A stretch of 64,000 nt of DNA from Leeia aquatica (GTDB lineage Bacteria; Pseudomonadota; Gammaproteobacteria; Burkholderiales; Leeiaceae). The stretch is taken from the NCBI RefSeq assembly GCF_012641365.1, contig NZ_JABAIM010000003.1, positions 1-64,000 on the forward strand, in the 5' to 3' direction. This document shows, piece by piece, positions 46,699 to 54,800 of the stretch. The notes beneath the pieces were generated by a model. The model did no database searches and was not told the origin of the DNA. It was given only the letters and a program-made list of their open reading frames with translations. Each line of letters begins with the position of its first letter. The first letter of the stretch is position 1. The position numbers and the translations under genes were made by a program.

Positions 46699-47457
46699 TC
46701 ACAGGTTGAGCGGCAGCATCACCATTTTTTCACCTTCCAGCCGCACCTGGGCCGGTTTGCCGGCAATGTCAGCGGGCAGCGGCGTTTCCATGGTGCGATA
46801 GATACCGGCAATCGAAATCAGTTCCGGTTCCAGGCAGGTGCTGAAAATCCGCGCTTCCGTATTGCCACGCGCACCGGCAATCGCCTTGCCACGCAAGGGC
46901 GCATAGACATGAATGCTGCCATCGGCGATCACTTCCGCCCCATGGCTGACCATGGCCAGCACCACCAGATCCGCCCCTTTGGCGTAGACTTGCTGGCCGG
47001 AGCGCAAAGGCTTGTCGACCACCACTGTGGTGGCGGCAGCAGCAGGAACCGGTACCTCACGTACCACTTCCTTCACCACCTCCTTGACCACTTCGCGCAC
47101 CACCTCCACCGGCTCGCCACGCGGCGCAGTGGTTTCCGGCGCTTCGGTCAGCCCGGCGGCCAGCGCAGCATTCATTTGCGCGTCATTGCCCCCACGCGCC
47201 GCCACCGGCACCATCTTGTACTGCTGCAACAGCGGCAGCAGGACTGCAAAATCAGGCACGCCTTCATCACGTACGGCACCCAGATCAATCACCACCGGAT
47301 CGTGGCTGAAGAAATTGGGGGTTTTACCCAGATGCTCGGCCAGCTCGCGGGCCAGCAAGTCGAGATCGACGCTTTTCAGCACCACCGCGATCAAGGTCAG
47401 CGTGGCGCTTTTCAGCTCATACAGCGCAGGTGCGTTGGAAGTCGGGGCAAGGGCCAT
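46699..47457 (-). CDS. minC: Septum site-determining protein MinC
   Basis: 252 residues, FtsZ assembly inhibitor. The N-terminal domain (about 10-105) ends in LLQQYKMVPVAARG. The C-terminal beta-helix MinD/FtsZ-binding domain (about 148-245) has RSGQQVYAKGADLVVLAMVSHGAEVIADG (in part) and YAPLRGKAIAGARGN. The linker at 116-137 is an unusual tetrad repeat, VEVV-REVV-KEVV-KEVV-REVP, followed by an Ala run. First gene of the min operon. Confidence 0.95.
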   Translation of the reverse strand: MALAPTSNAPALYELKSATLTLIAVVLKSVDLDLLARELAEHLGKTPNFFSHDPVVIDLGAVRDEGVPDFAVLLPLLQQYKMVPVAARGGNDAQMNAALAAGLTEAPETTAPRGEPVEVVREVVKEVVKEVVREVPVPAAAATTVVVDKPLRSGQQVYAKGADLVVLAMVSHGAEVIADGSIHVYAPLRGKAIAGARGNTEARIFSTCLEPELISIAGIYRTMETPLPADIAGKPAQVRLEGEKMVMLPLNL

Positions 47458-47598
47458 ATTGTAATAACGCCTTGAAATAGGCGGAGTTTACCGGCCTGCC
47501 CCGCTGGCGACAAGCACTGTGACCCACTGCGTGTGCTGCGCCGCTGCACCCGCTTTCGCGCTACAATTCTTCTTTTGACGTACTCAAGCAGGATACGC

Positions 47599-48540
47599 AT
47601 GACTGTGCAAGCAGCCGCACTGCGCGAACGGTTGAAATCGGCGCGCGTTCTGGTGGTTGGCGACGTGATGCTGGACCGCTACTGGTTCGGCGACGTCAAC
47701 CGCATTTCGCCGGAGGCCCCGGTACCGGTGGTCAAGGTGGACCGCAGCGAAGAGCGCCCCGGTGGGGCGGCCAATGTGGCGCGCAATATTGCCGCACTGG
47801 GCGGCAAGGTCAGCCTGCTCTCCGTAGCAGGAGATGATGAACCCGCCAGCACCCTGCAGCGCCTGCTGCTGGAAGAAGGAGTGGATACCAGCCTGCTGCG
47901 TGATCGTGACTTTGTCACCACCGTCAAGCTGCGGGTGATTGGTCGCCAGCAGCAATTGCTGCGCATCGACTTTGAAACCCAGCCCAGCCACGAGATCCTG
48001 GCCGCCAAGCTGGCCGATTTTGAAGCACGTCTGCCCAAACATGATGTGGTGATCCTGTCGGACTACGGCAAAGGTGGGCTCGCCCACATCCAGCAGATGA
48101 TCCAGACCGCCCGCGCCGCAGGCAAGCCGGTGCTGGTCGATCCCAAAGGCTCGGACTGGCAACGCTACCACGGCGCCAGCCTGATTACCCCCAACCGCAG
48201 CGAATTCCGCGAAGTGGCAGGCAGCTGGCAGAACGAGGCCGAGCTGACCCACAAGGCGCGTGAAGTGCGGCAGCGCTTCGGGCTGGATGCGCTGCTGGTC
48301 ACCCGCAGCGAAGAAGGCATGACCCTGTTCGGCGCCGATCAAAGCTGGCATCAGCAAACGGTGGCGCGCGAAGTGTTCGACGTGACCGGTGCCGGGGATA
48401 CCGTGATTGGTACCCTGGGCTTGATGCTGGCGGCAGGCCAACCGCTGCCAGACGCCGTGGAGTGGGCCAATCGCGCTGCAGGCATCGTGGTGGGCAAGCT
48501 GGGCACTGCAGTCGCACTGCCGGATGAATTGTTTGCCTGA
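47599..48540 (+). CDS. hldA: D-glycero-beta-D-manno-heptose-7-phosphate kinase (HldE domain 1 only)
   Basis: 313 residues of the PfkB/ribokinase fold: RVLVVGDVMLDRYWFGDVNRISPEAPVPV (in part), GGAANVARNIAALGG, and the catalytic DVTGAGDTVIGTL. It adds the 1-phosphate to heptose-7-phosphate for LPS core heptose. The nucleotidylyltransferase domain of bifunctional HldE is missing, so the activity must come from a separate gene (hldC/rfaE2-like) elsewhere. Start ATG 47599. hldD follows after 42 bases. Confidence 0.93.
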   Translation: MTVQAAALRERLKSARVLVVGDVMLDRYWFGDVNRISPEAPVPVVKVDRSEERPGGAANVARNIAALGGKVSLLSVAGDDEPASTLQRLLLEEGVDTSLLRDRDFVTTVKLRVIGRQQQLLRIDFETQPSHEILAAKLADFEARLPKHDVVILSDYGKGGLAHIQQMIQTARAAGKPVLVDPKGSDWQRYHGASLITPNRSEFREVAGSWQNEAELTHKAREVRQRFGLDALLVTRSEEGMTLFGADQSWHQQTVAREVFDVTGAGDTVIGTLGLMLAAGQPLPDAVEWANRAAGIVVGKLGTAVALPDELFA

Positions 48541-48582
48541 CAGGCACGACGGGCAGTCGCTGCCCATGGAAAGGATGCAAAT

Positions 48583-49587
48583 ATGTATGTGGTTACCGGG
48601 GCAGCAGGCTTTATTGGCTCCAATCTGGTCAAAGCTCTCAATGCGCGTGGCATTACCGACATTCTGGCGGTCGATCACCTGAAGGAAGGCGACAAATTCC
48701 GCAATCTGGTGGACTGCGACATTGCCGACTATCTGGACCGTGATGATTTCATCATCAAGGCGGTAAACGGCGAGCTGGATAATCAACTTACCGCCATCCT
48801 GCACCAGGGTGCGTGCTCCGACACCATGGAGCACGACGGCCAGTACATGATGGAAAACAACTACCGCTATTCGCTGCACCTGCTGGACTTCTGCCAGCAG
48901 GAAGAAATCCCCTTCATCTATGCCTCCAGTGCGGCGGTTTACGGTGCAACCACCACCTTCCGCGAAGATCGCGAGTTTGAAGGCCCGCTCAACGTCTACG
49001 GCTACTCCAAATTCCTGTTTGACCAGGTGGTACGTCGCCGCATGGAGGAACTCACTGCTCCGGTGGTCGGCCTGCGCTACTTCAATGTGTATGGCCCGCG
49101 CGAGCAGCACAAAGGCCGCATGGCGTCCGTCGCCTTCCATCTGTACAACCAGTACTGGGCAAACGGCAAGATCAAGCTGTTTGAAGGCAATGATGGCTAC
49201 GCCGATGGCGAGCAATTGCGTGATTTCATCTCGGTGGAAGACGTGGTGAAGGTGAACCTGCACTTTCTGGATCACCCGGAAGTGGGCGGCATCTTCAACT
49301 GTGGCACCGGTCGGGCGCAGAGCTTCAATGATGTCGCCGTGGCGGTTGCCAATGCCTGCCGCGAAGCCGAGGGCAAACCGGCACTGCCGCTCGGCGAGCT
49401 GGTGGCGCAAGGCATCCTGGAATACATTGCCTTCCCCGATGCCCTGAAGGGCAAGTACCAGAGCTTCACCGAGGCCGATACCGTACTGCTGCGTGAAGCC
49501 GGTTATGAAGGTGAATTCCTGACTGTGCAGGAAGGAGTGCAGCGCTACGTGCAAGCTCGCCTGCATGCAGACGGACGTACCCGCTGA
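48583..49587 (+). CDS. hldD: ADP-L-glycero-D-manno-heptose 6-epimerase
   Basis: 334 residues, an SDR-type NADP enzyme. It begins [13 protein letters not shown] (Rossmann motif). The catalytic Tyr/Lys is in [12 protein letters not shown], and YASSAAVYG and [15 protein letters not shown] match HldD. It epimerises ADP-heptose for the inner core of LPS. AAAGG lies before the ATG. Operon with hldA, closed by a strong terminator. Confidence 0.96.
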   Translation: MYVVTGAAGFIGSNLVKALNARGITDILAVDHLKEGDKFRNLVDCDIADYLDRDDFIIKAVNGELDNQLTAILHQGACSDTMEHDGQYMMENNYRYSLHLLDFCQQEEIPFIYASSAAVYGATTTFREDREFEGPLNVYGYSKFLFDQVVRRRMEELTAPVVGLRYFNVYGPREQHKGRMASVAFHLYNQYWANGKIKLFEGNDGYADGEQLRDFISVEDVVKVNLHFLDHPEVGGIFNCGTGRAQSFNDVAVAVANACREAEGKPALPLGELVAQGILEYIAFPDALKGKYQSFTEADTVLLREAGYEGEFLTVQEGVQRYVQARLHADGRTR

Positions 49588-49602
49588 GTTCGATCCGGCA
49601 GG

Positions 49603-49630
49603 CAGGCCGCGTTAAGCGGCCTGTTTTTTT
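49603..49630 (+). terminator. Terminator after hldD
   Basis: CAGGCCGC/GCGGCCTG with loop GTTAA, followed by seven T. It begins 15 bases after the hldD stop. Confidence 0.95.
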
Positions 49631-49645
49631 GGGCAAGATATGCGA

Positions 49646-49678
49646 TTGATAAGGTTAACAAAAACCATTATCATTTAA
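49646..49678 (+). promoter_or_regulatory. tonB promoter overlapped by a Fur box
   Basis: TTGATA (49646-49651), a 17-base spacer and TATCAT (49669-49674) give a start point at or next to the tonB ATG (49681), suggesting a leaderless mRNA. On the minus strand, 49678-49660 matches the Fur consensus in 12 of 19 positions with a perfect core AATGATAAT, covering the -10. Confidence 0.65.
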
Positions 49679-49680
49679 AT

Positions 49681-50496
49681 ATGAATGCCAGCCTTGCCCT
49701 GACCGCACCCCGTCTGCCTACCCTGCCAGGGTGGCGCAGACCGGCACTGCTGGCTCTTTTGATCAGCCTGCATGCGGCCCTGCTGTATGGCATGTCCCGG
49801 CTCACGGTCGCACACCCGGCAACCTCACCTGCCAGTGTGATGATGGTCAGTCTGGTCGAAGATCCGCCCAAACCAGCCACACCCGCGCCGCCCCTTGCCG
49901 CCGCCCCCACCATCACCCCGGCAGCGGCCCCGCAGGTCAAGCATCCGCCCGTACCACGCCCTACGGCCGCTACGCCAGTTGCTCGCCCGGAGCCCGTTTC
50001 CCCGGTCGTGCCCCCCACTCGTATCACCCCGGACCCTGCCGCACCAGCACCCGCCACGCCTCCGGCTGCGTCGCCCGCGCCGGAGAGTGCGCCTGCTGCA
50101 ACCGCAGTGGCCAAACCCGCCACACCACCCACCACGGGCCCCGCCCCAGGCTCGGCTGCAGGCAACAACCGCAGCAGCGAGGATGAAACCCCTGGGCCGC
50201 GGCTGGTCAGTGGGGTGGCCTACCTGCGCGAGCCCGCACCGGAATTCCCGGCTGCCTCGCGCCGGCTGGGGGAGCAAGGCACCGTCATGGTCAAGGTGCT
50301 GGTGGATGAGCAAGGCCACGCCGCCGAAGTGCAGATCCACCGTTCCTCCGGCTTCAACCGCCTGGACCGTGCCGCCAGCCGCGCGGTAGCCCAGGCTGTG
50401 TTCCGCCCCTATAGCATCAATGGTCGCGCCCAGTCAGCGTGGACCATCGTTCCCATTCATTTCAAGCTGGAAGCAGCAGAAGAGGTCAGCTCATGA
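49681..50496 (+). CDS. tonB: Energy transducer TonB
   Basis: 271 residues. A cytoplasmic N terminus and transmembrane anchor (ALLALLISLHAALLYGM) precede a long Pro/Ala-rich periplasmic linker (about 58-165). The TonB C-terminal domain contains YLREPAPEFPAASRRLGEQGTVMVKVLVDEQGHA (in part). It passes proton-motive energy to outer-membrane siderophore/haem receptors. No Shine-Dalgarno precedes the ATG. The stop overlaps the exbB start in ATGA. Confidence 0.93.
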   Translation: MNASLALTAPRLPTLPGWRRPALLALLISLHAALLYGMSRLTVAHPATSPASVMMVSLVEDPPKPATPAPPLAAAPTITPAAAPQVKHPPVPRPTAATPVARPEPVSPVVPPTRITPDPAAPAPATPPAASPAPESAPAATAVAKPATPPTTGPAPGSAAGNNRSSEDETPGPRLVSGVAYLREPAPEFPAASRRLGEQGTVMVKVLVDEQGHAAEVQIHRSSGFNRLDRAASRAVAQAVFRPYSINGRAQSAWTIVPIHFKLEAAEEVSS

Positions 50497-51227
50497 ACAC
50501 TCCGGAAACCGGCATCCTGCATTTTCTCTCCCAGGCCGATGCGGTGGGGCACACCCTGCTGGCGGTCTTGCTGCTGATGTCGGTGGGCAGCTGGTATGTG
50601 GTGCTGATGAAACTGTGGCAGACCTGGCAGGAGCGTCAGCTCGCGCAACAATTCCTGGAGCGCTTCTGGGCAGCACCCTCACTGGATGAAGTTGCTCGCA
50701 CGCTGGAGCAGGCACCAGCGCGTGACAGCTTTACCCTGATGACCCAGCACGCATTGCATGCACGCAGCCAGCACAAACGCCATGGCGCTACCCGCCTGGC
50801 GGAGGCAGGTTCGCTGGGGGACTATCTGACCCGTACGCTACGCAAGTCCATCGACGAAGAAACTGCACGCATGGAAAACGGCCTGACCCTGCTCGCCTCC
50901 GTCGGCGCCACGGCACCGTTTGTGGGCCTGTTCGGCACGGTGTGGGGGGTGTACCGGGCGTTGGTGTCCATCGGCAGCAGCGGCATGGTGGGGCTGGAGC
51001 AAGTGGCAGGACCGGTAGGTGAAGCCCTGATCATGACGGGTATCGGGCTCGGTGTCGCCATCCCCGCTGTACTCGCCTACAACGCCCTGACCCGGCGCAA
51101 CCGGGTGCTGCAGGCACGGCTGGATTCCTTTGCCTATGACCTTTTCAATTTCATGGTCAGCGGCGAGCCGGTGCGGGCACCTGCTACCCCGCATCCCGAG
51201 CTGAAACTGGTCGCCGGTCAGGCCTGA
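50493..51227 (+). CDS. exbB: Biopolymer transport protein ExbB
   Basis: 244 residues with three transmembrane helices (about 20-38, 128-150 and 172-190). It contains the MotA/TolQ/ExbB signature: NGLTLLASVGATAPFVGLFGTVWGV and EALIMTGIGLGVAIPAVLAYN (in part). It forms the proton channel with ExbD that energises TonB. ATG 50493 overlaps the tonB stop; exbD follows after ten bases. Confidence 0.95.
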   Translation: MNTPETGILHFLSQADAVGHTLLAVLLLMSVGSWYVVLMKLWQTWQERQLAQQFLERFWAAPSLDEVARTLEQAPARDSFTLMTQHALHARSQHKRHGATRLAEAGSLGDYLTRTLRKSIDEETARMENGLTLLASVGATAPFVGLFGTVWGVYRALVSIGSSGMVGLEQVAGPVGEALIMTGIGLGVAIPAVLAYNALTRRNRVLQARLDSFAYDLFNFMVSGEPVRAPATPHPELKLVAGQA

Positions 51228-51237
51228 GGAGTTAGCC

Positions 51238-51657
51238 ATGGCATTTGGACGATTTGGCGGCCAAGCGCAAGGCCCGCAGGCTGAGATCAATATGGTGCCG
51301 CTGATCGACGTAATGCTGGTACTGCTGGTGATCTTCATGCTGTCTGCCCCGCTGATGACCCACGCCGTACGCTTGTCCCTGCCAAACGCACAATCCAGTG
51401 CCACGCCTCCTGAGCCCGCCAAGGTGGAATTGTCGCTGGATGCGCAGGGGCAGCTGTTCTGGGATGGCGCGCAGATTCCGCGCGAGCAGTTGGGCCCGCG
51501 CCTGCAGCAGCTGGCCCGGCAGCAACCTCAGCCTGCCCTGCACCTGCGGGCGGACCAGTCTACCCGCTACCAGGCGCTGGCCGACATCATGGCCGAAGCC
51601 TCGCGTCAGGGCGTGAAGCAAATCGGCTTCATCAGCGACCCGCATCCAGCCCCTTGA
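51238..51657 (+). CDS. exbD: Biopolymer transport protein ExbD
   Basis: 139 residues. The single N-terminal transmembrane helix has the essential Asp in EINMVPLIDVMLVLLVIFML. The periplasmic domain is typical for the TolR/ExbD family (ALADIMAEASRQGVKQIGF). Third gene of tonB-exbB-exbD; GAGGAGTTAGCC gives the ribosome site. Confidence 0.95.
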   Translation: MAFGRFGGQAQGPQAEINMVPLIDVMLVLLVIFMLSAPLMTHAVRLSLPNAQSSATPPEPAKVELSLDAQGQLFWDGAQIPREQLGPRLQQLARQQPQPALHLRADQSTRYQALADIMAEASRQGVKQIGFISDPHPAP

Positions 51658-51758
51658 AGGCATCACCGCACTGTTGCCCACCTGGACGACACCCAAGTCC
51701 TGACAGCGGCCCGCTTCATGCGCTAAGCTATGCCGTCTTGACTTGAACGAGCTTTACC

Positions 51759-52505
51759 ATGCCTGCCATCGGTGCCTACATCATTGGTGATGAGATTCTG
51801 TCCGGTCGCCGCCAGGACAAACATCTCACTGCGCTGATCGACATTCTGGGCGAGCGGGGGCTGCAGCTGGGCTGGTGCCAGTATCTGGGTGATGACCGTG
51901 AACAGCAGGCAGCCGCCTATGCCCGCTCCCTGCAAACCGATGACATCGTGTTCTCCTTCGGCGGCATCGGCGCCACGCCGGATGACCAGAGCCGACAAGC
52001 TTTTGCGCTTGCGGCAGGTGTGCCTTTGTTGCAGCACCCGGAAGGTATCCGCGAGCTGGAGGCACAGTTTGGTGCAGAAGCCTGGCCCAACCGGGTGCGC
52101 ATGGTCGAATTCCCGCAAGGCGCGCGACTGATTCCCAACCCCGTCAACCGGGTGCCAGGCTTTTCCTGGCAACATCACCATTTTGTGCCCGGCTTCCCCA
52201 ATATGGCCTGGCCCATGGTGCGCTGGGTCTTGGCACAGGTGTACCCGGACCTGCACGCACCTCGGCAGCAAACCCGCAGTTTCCTCTGCCATGACGCGCG
52301 CGAAAGCGTGCTGCTGCCGCTGATGGAGCAGTTTGTCGCCCGTTACCCGGCTCTGCGGCTCTCCAGCCTGCCTCATAGCATCGACCCGCAGCAGCCCAAG
52401 CCACCGGTCATCGAGTTTGGCGTCACCGGTCCTGCTGCCGAGGCCGACGCCGCTTGCGAGTGGCTCAAGGCCGCCTTGCGTGCCGAAGGTTACCGCCTGA
52501 GCTAA
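51759..52505 (+). CDS. CinA/MoaB-like molybdopterin-binding domain protein
   Basis: 248 residues. The MoCF-biosynthesis fold is at 1-165: IGAYIIGDEILSGRRQDKH, then DIVFSFGGIGATPDD. It resembles the N-terminal half of CinA ('competence/damage-inducible protein A'). The C-terminal deamidase half is missing, replaced by about 80 unassigned residues. The GDE and GGIGATPDD motifs suggest nucleotide or pterin binding. Function unknown. 101 bases after exbD. Confidence 0.82.
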   Translation: MPAIGAYIIGDEILSGRRQDKHLTALIDILGERGLQLGWCQYLGDDREQQAAAYARSLQTDDIVFSFGGIGATPDDQSRQAFALAAGVPLLQHPEGIRELEAQFGAEAWPNRVRMVEFPQGARLIPNPVNRVPGFSWQHHHFVPGFPNMAWPMVRWVLAQVYPDLHAPRQQTRSFLCHDARESVLLPLMEQFVARYPALRLSSLPHSIDPQQPKPPVIEFGVTGPAAEADAACEWLKAALRAEGYRLS

Positions 52506-52540
52506 GCCGGCACGAGCAGCCCACTAGCTTCTGCCGTACA

Positions 52541-54256
52541 ATGCCGCCCATGCAACTCATCGACCGCCCCATTCCCGGCGACGCCCTGCAGCGTCTGCTG
52601 GCTGCCCGCATTCCGCCCGCACTGGCTCGGCTATACGCCGCCCGGGGCGTGACCCAGCTGGAACAGCTCGACTATCGGCTGCAACAACTGCCGGACTTTA
52701 CCCGCATGAAGGGGGCTGCAGCCGCAGGCCAGTTGCTGGCAGACTGTCTGCAGCAAGGCAAACGCATCCTCATTATTGCCGACTATGATGCCGATGGCGC
52801 CACCGCCTGTGCGGTGGCGGTACGTGGCTTGCGCATGTTGGGGGGCATCGTTGATTTTCTGGTGCCTAACCGGTTCGAATATGGTTACGGCCTGACCCCC
52901 GAAATCGTGGAGCTGGCAGCCAAGCGCCAACCGAATCTACTGGTGACCGTCGATAACGGCATCGCCAGCCTGGACGGCGTGGCCGCCGCTCAGGCACGCG
53001 GGTTGCCGGTCCTGATTACCGATCATCACTTGCCAGGGCCTCAGCTGCCGGAAGCGGCGGCCATCGTTAACCCCAACCAGCCCGGTTGTGACTTTCCCAG
53101 CAAGGCGCTTGCTGGCGTTGGGGTGATGTTCTACGTGCTGCTGGCCACCCGCGCGGCCTTGCGCGAACGCGGGCACTTCACCCCGGAGAATCAACCGAAT
53201 CTGGCCACCTTGCTGGATCTGGTGGCGCTCGGCACGGTCGCCGATGTGGTGCCACTGGACGCGCTCAACCGCAGCCTTGTTTATCAGGGCTTGCGCCGCA
53301 TGCGTGCGGGCCAGGCCTGCAGCGGCATCCGGGCTCTGGCGGAGGCCGCCGGACGCTCGCTGGACTTTGCCGGACACTATGAGCTGGGCTTTGTGCTGGG
53401 GCCGCGCCTGAACGCCGCAGGCCGCCTGGAAGACATGACGATTGGCATCCAGTGTCTGCTATCTGACGACCCGGCGCAGACCCGCCGCTGGGCCAGTGAA
53501 CTGGAGCAATTGAACCAGGCACGCAAGGACATTGAAGCCGACATGCAGGAGGTGGCGCTGAACCGGGTCGATCTGGAACAGCTCGGCCAACAACACAGCA
53601 TCGTGCTGTATGACCGCGACTGGCATCAGGGTGTGGTGGGCCTGCTGGCTGGCCGACTGAAAGAGCGCTTTCACCGTCCGACACTGGTATTTGCACGCGG
53701 GCAGGATGGCCTGCTCAAAGGCTCGGGACGCTCGATTGCGGGCTTCCATCTGCGCGACGCGCTGGACTGGGTCAGCAAGCAGCATCCCGACTTGCTGCAC
53801 AAGTTTGGCGGGCATGCGGCGGCGGCAGGTCTCACCCTGGCGGAAGCGGACTTTCCCCGCTTTGCAGCGTGCTTTGAAGACGTTGCCCAGCAGTGGCTGC
53901 AGCCCGCCCAGTTGCAACGCCAACTGGAAACCGATGGCACACTACCGCCTCATGAATTGACTCTGCCACTGGCGGAAGCGCTGGAATCGCAAGTCTGGGG
54001 GCAGGGCTTTGCCGAGCCCGTTTACCGTGGGTATTTCCGGGTCAGCAGCCAGCGGGTGGTGGGTGAACGCCACCTCAAGCTGCAACTGACCAGTGCCGAC
54101 GGTCAGGCTTTTGATGCCATCCTGTTCAACCAGGTAGACTTCCTGCCCGACCGTATCAGCATTGCCTATCGCATCAGCATCAACCGCTATGCCGGACGCA
54201 GCCGCCTGCAATTGGTGGTGCAGCAGTGGCAATCCGCTGAATCCATGCCACAATAA
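52541..54256 (+). CDS. recJ: Single-strand DNA 5'-3' exonuclease RecJ
   Basis: About 571 residues. DHH phosphoesterase motifs: IIADYDADGATAC, TVDNGI, ITDHHLPGP and GTVADVVPL. These are followed by DHHA1 (KFGGHAAAAG) and the C-terminal OB-like domain. It acts in recombination repair and mismatch repair. Two starts are possible, ATG 52541 and ATG 52550. A TACAAT at 52537 that overlaps the first would, if it is a -10, favour 52550 and a nearly leaderless mRNA. Confidence 0.95.
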   Translation: MPPMQLIDRPIPGDALQRLLAARIPPALARLYAARGVTQLEQLDYRLQQLPDFTRMKGAAAAGQLLADCLQQGKRILIIADYDADGATACAVAVRGLRMLGGIVDFLVPNRFEYGYGLTPEIVELAAKRQPNLLVTVDNGIASLDGVAAAQARGLPVLITDHHLPGPQLPEAAAIVNPNQPGCDFPSKALAGVGVMFYVLLATRAALRERGHFTPENQPNLATLLDLVALGTVADVVPLDALNRSLVYQGLRRMRAGQACSGIRALAEAAGRSLDFAGHYELGFVLGPRLNAAGRLEDMTIGIQCLLSDDPAQTRRWASELEQLNQARKDIEADMQEVALNRVDLEQLGQQHSIVLYDRDWHQGVVGLLAGRLKERFHRPTLVFARGQDGLLKGSGRSIAGFHLRDALDWVSKQHPDLLHKFGGHAAAAGLTLAEADFPRFAACFEDVAQQWLQPAQLQRQLETDGTLPPHELTLPLAEALESQVWGQGFAEPVYRGYFRVSSQRVVGERHLKLQLTSADGQAFDAILFNQVDFLPDRISIAYRISINRYAGRSRLQLVVQQWQSAESMPQ

Positions 54257-54295
54257 GAGTGAAGCACATTATCTGCAATGCCCCCGGAGCCGCCC

Positions 54296-54601
54296 ATGCA
54301 TATCGAAGCTCAGACCCAAGGCGATACTGCCATCCTGCACCTGTCTGGTCGTTTTGACTTCAGTGCACACCGTGATTTCCGTGAAGCCTATCAGGCACCG
54401 CTCGAACTGGCTGATTGCAAACAGCTGACCATTGATTTCTCACAGGTGGAGTATGTCGACAGCTCGGCCTTGGGCATGTTGTTGCTGTTGAAGGAAAAAG
54501 CGGCGGTCAGTGGCAAGAGCGTGGTGCTGTCCAACTGCACCGGCTTTGTTCTGGAAGTGTTCCAGGTGGTGAATTTCCAGCAGCTCTTCCAGATGATCTG
54601 A
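54296..54601 (+). CDS. STAS-domain anti-sigma-factor antagonist-like protein
   Basis: 101 residues, a lone STAS domain: GDTAILHLSGRFDFSAHRDFRE (in part) and the phosphorylation loop VDSSALGMLL (Ser56/Ser57). In partner-switching systems such a serine is phosphorylated by an HATPase_c kinase, but no kinase or PP2C phosphatase is adjacent. It could also serve lipid-transport or signalling complexes. GGAG lies six bases before ATG 54296. Confidence 0.88.
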   Translation: MHIEAQTQGDTAILHLSGRFDFSAHRDFREAYQAPLELADCKQLTIDFSQVEYVDSSALGMLLLLKEKAAVSGKSVVLSNCTGFVLEVFQVVNFQQLFQMI

Positions 54602-54649
54602 TGCACGCAGCTGATGCCAGAGGGCACGACTGTGCCGGCAGTGGTATAT

Positions 54650-54678
54650 TTGAAAATAATTCTCATTTAAAATACAAT
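54650..54678 (+). promoter_or_regulatory. Fur-box promoter of a mini-ORF
   Basis: TTGAAA (54650-54655), a 17-base spacer and TACAAT (54673-54678) form a strong promoter. Its spacer holds a Fur-like box: on the minus strand, TTAAATGAGAATTATTTTC agrees with the consensus in 13 of 19 positions. The start point would be near 54685. Confidence 0.68.
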
Positions 54679-54702
54679 AAGGCCTCCACTACGGGAGGCC
54701 TT
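54679..54702 (+). promoter_or_regulatory. Hairpin that can hide the mini-ORF ribosome site
   Basis: AAGGCCTCC pairs perfectly with GGAGGCCTT around ACTACG. The right arm contains the ribosome site GGGAGG, four bases before ATG 54703. A transcript from the Fur promoter starts inside the left arm and would leave the ribosome site open. Read-through RNA from the STAS gene would fold it shut. Confidence 0.5.
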
Positions 54703-54774
54703 ATGCATCTTATTCAAGCATTGCTATGGTTGGCAGGCTTGCGTCGCGCCCAGCCCGCCAACGACCGCCGCTAA
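54703..54774 (+). CDS. Putative Fur-regulated 23-residue peptide
   Basis: A 23-codon frame begins MHLIQALLWLAGLRR and ends with an arginine-rich NDRR. The hydrophobic N-terminal part and basic C-terminal part could form a membrane-associated helix. Support comes from context: a good promoter with a Fur-like box, a ribosome site GGGAGG at proper distance, and a free intergenic position between the STAS gene and the convergent pbpG. No family recognised. It could also be only the leader of a small regulatory RNA. Confidence 0.42.
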   Translation: MHLIQALLWLAGLRRAQPANDRR

Positions 54775-54800
54775 ACCGCGCCTGCCTCGGGGTGAAGCAC

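Noticed and set aside
47533-47598. Upstream start for hldA
   Set aside because: The added residues are not part of the kinase family, and a TACAAT -10-like box at 47562-47567 lies inside them.
47584-49566. 660-codon open frame spanning hldA and hldD on the minus strand
   Set aside because: It covers two certain genes in antisense and has no ribosome site or family features.
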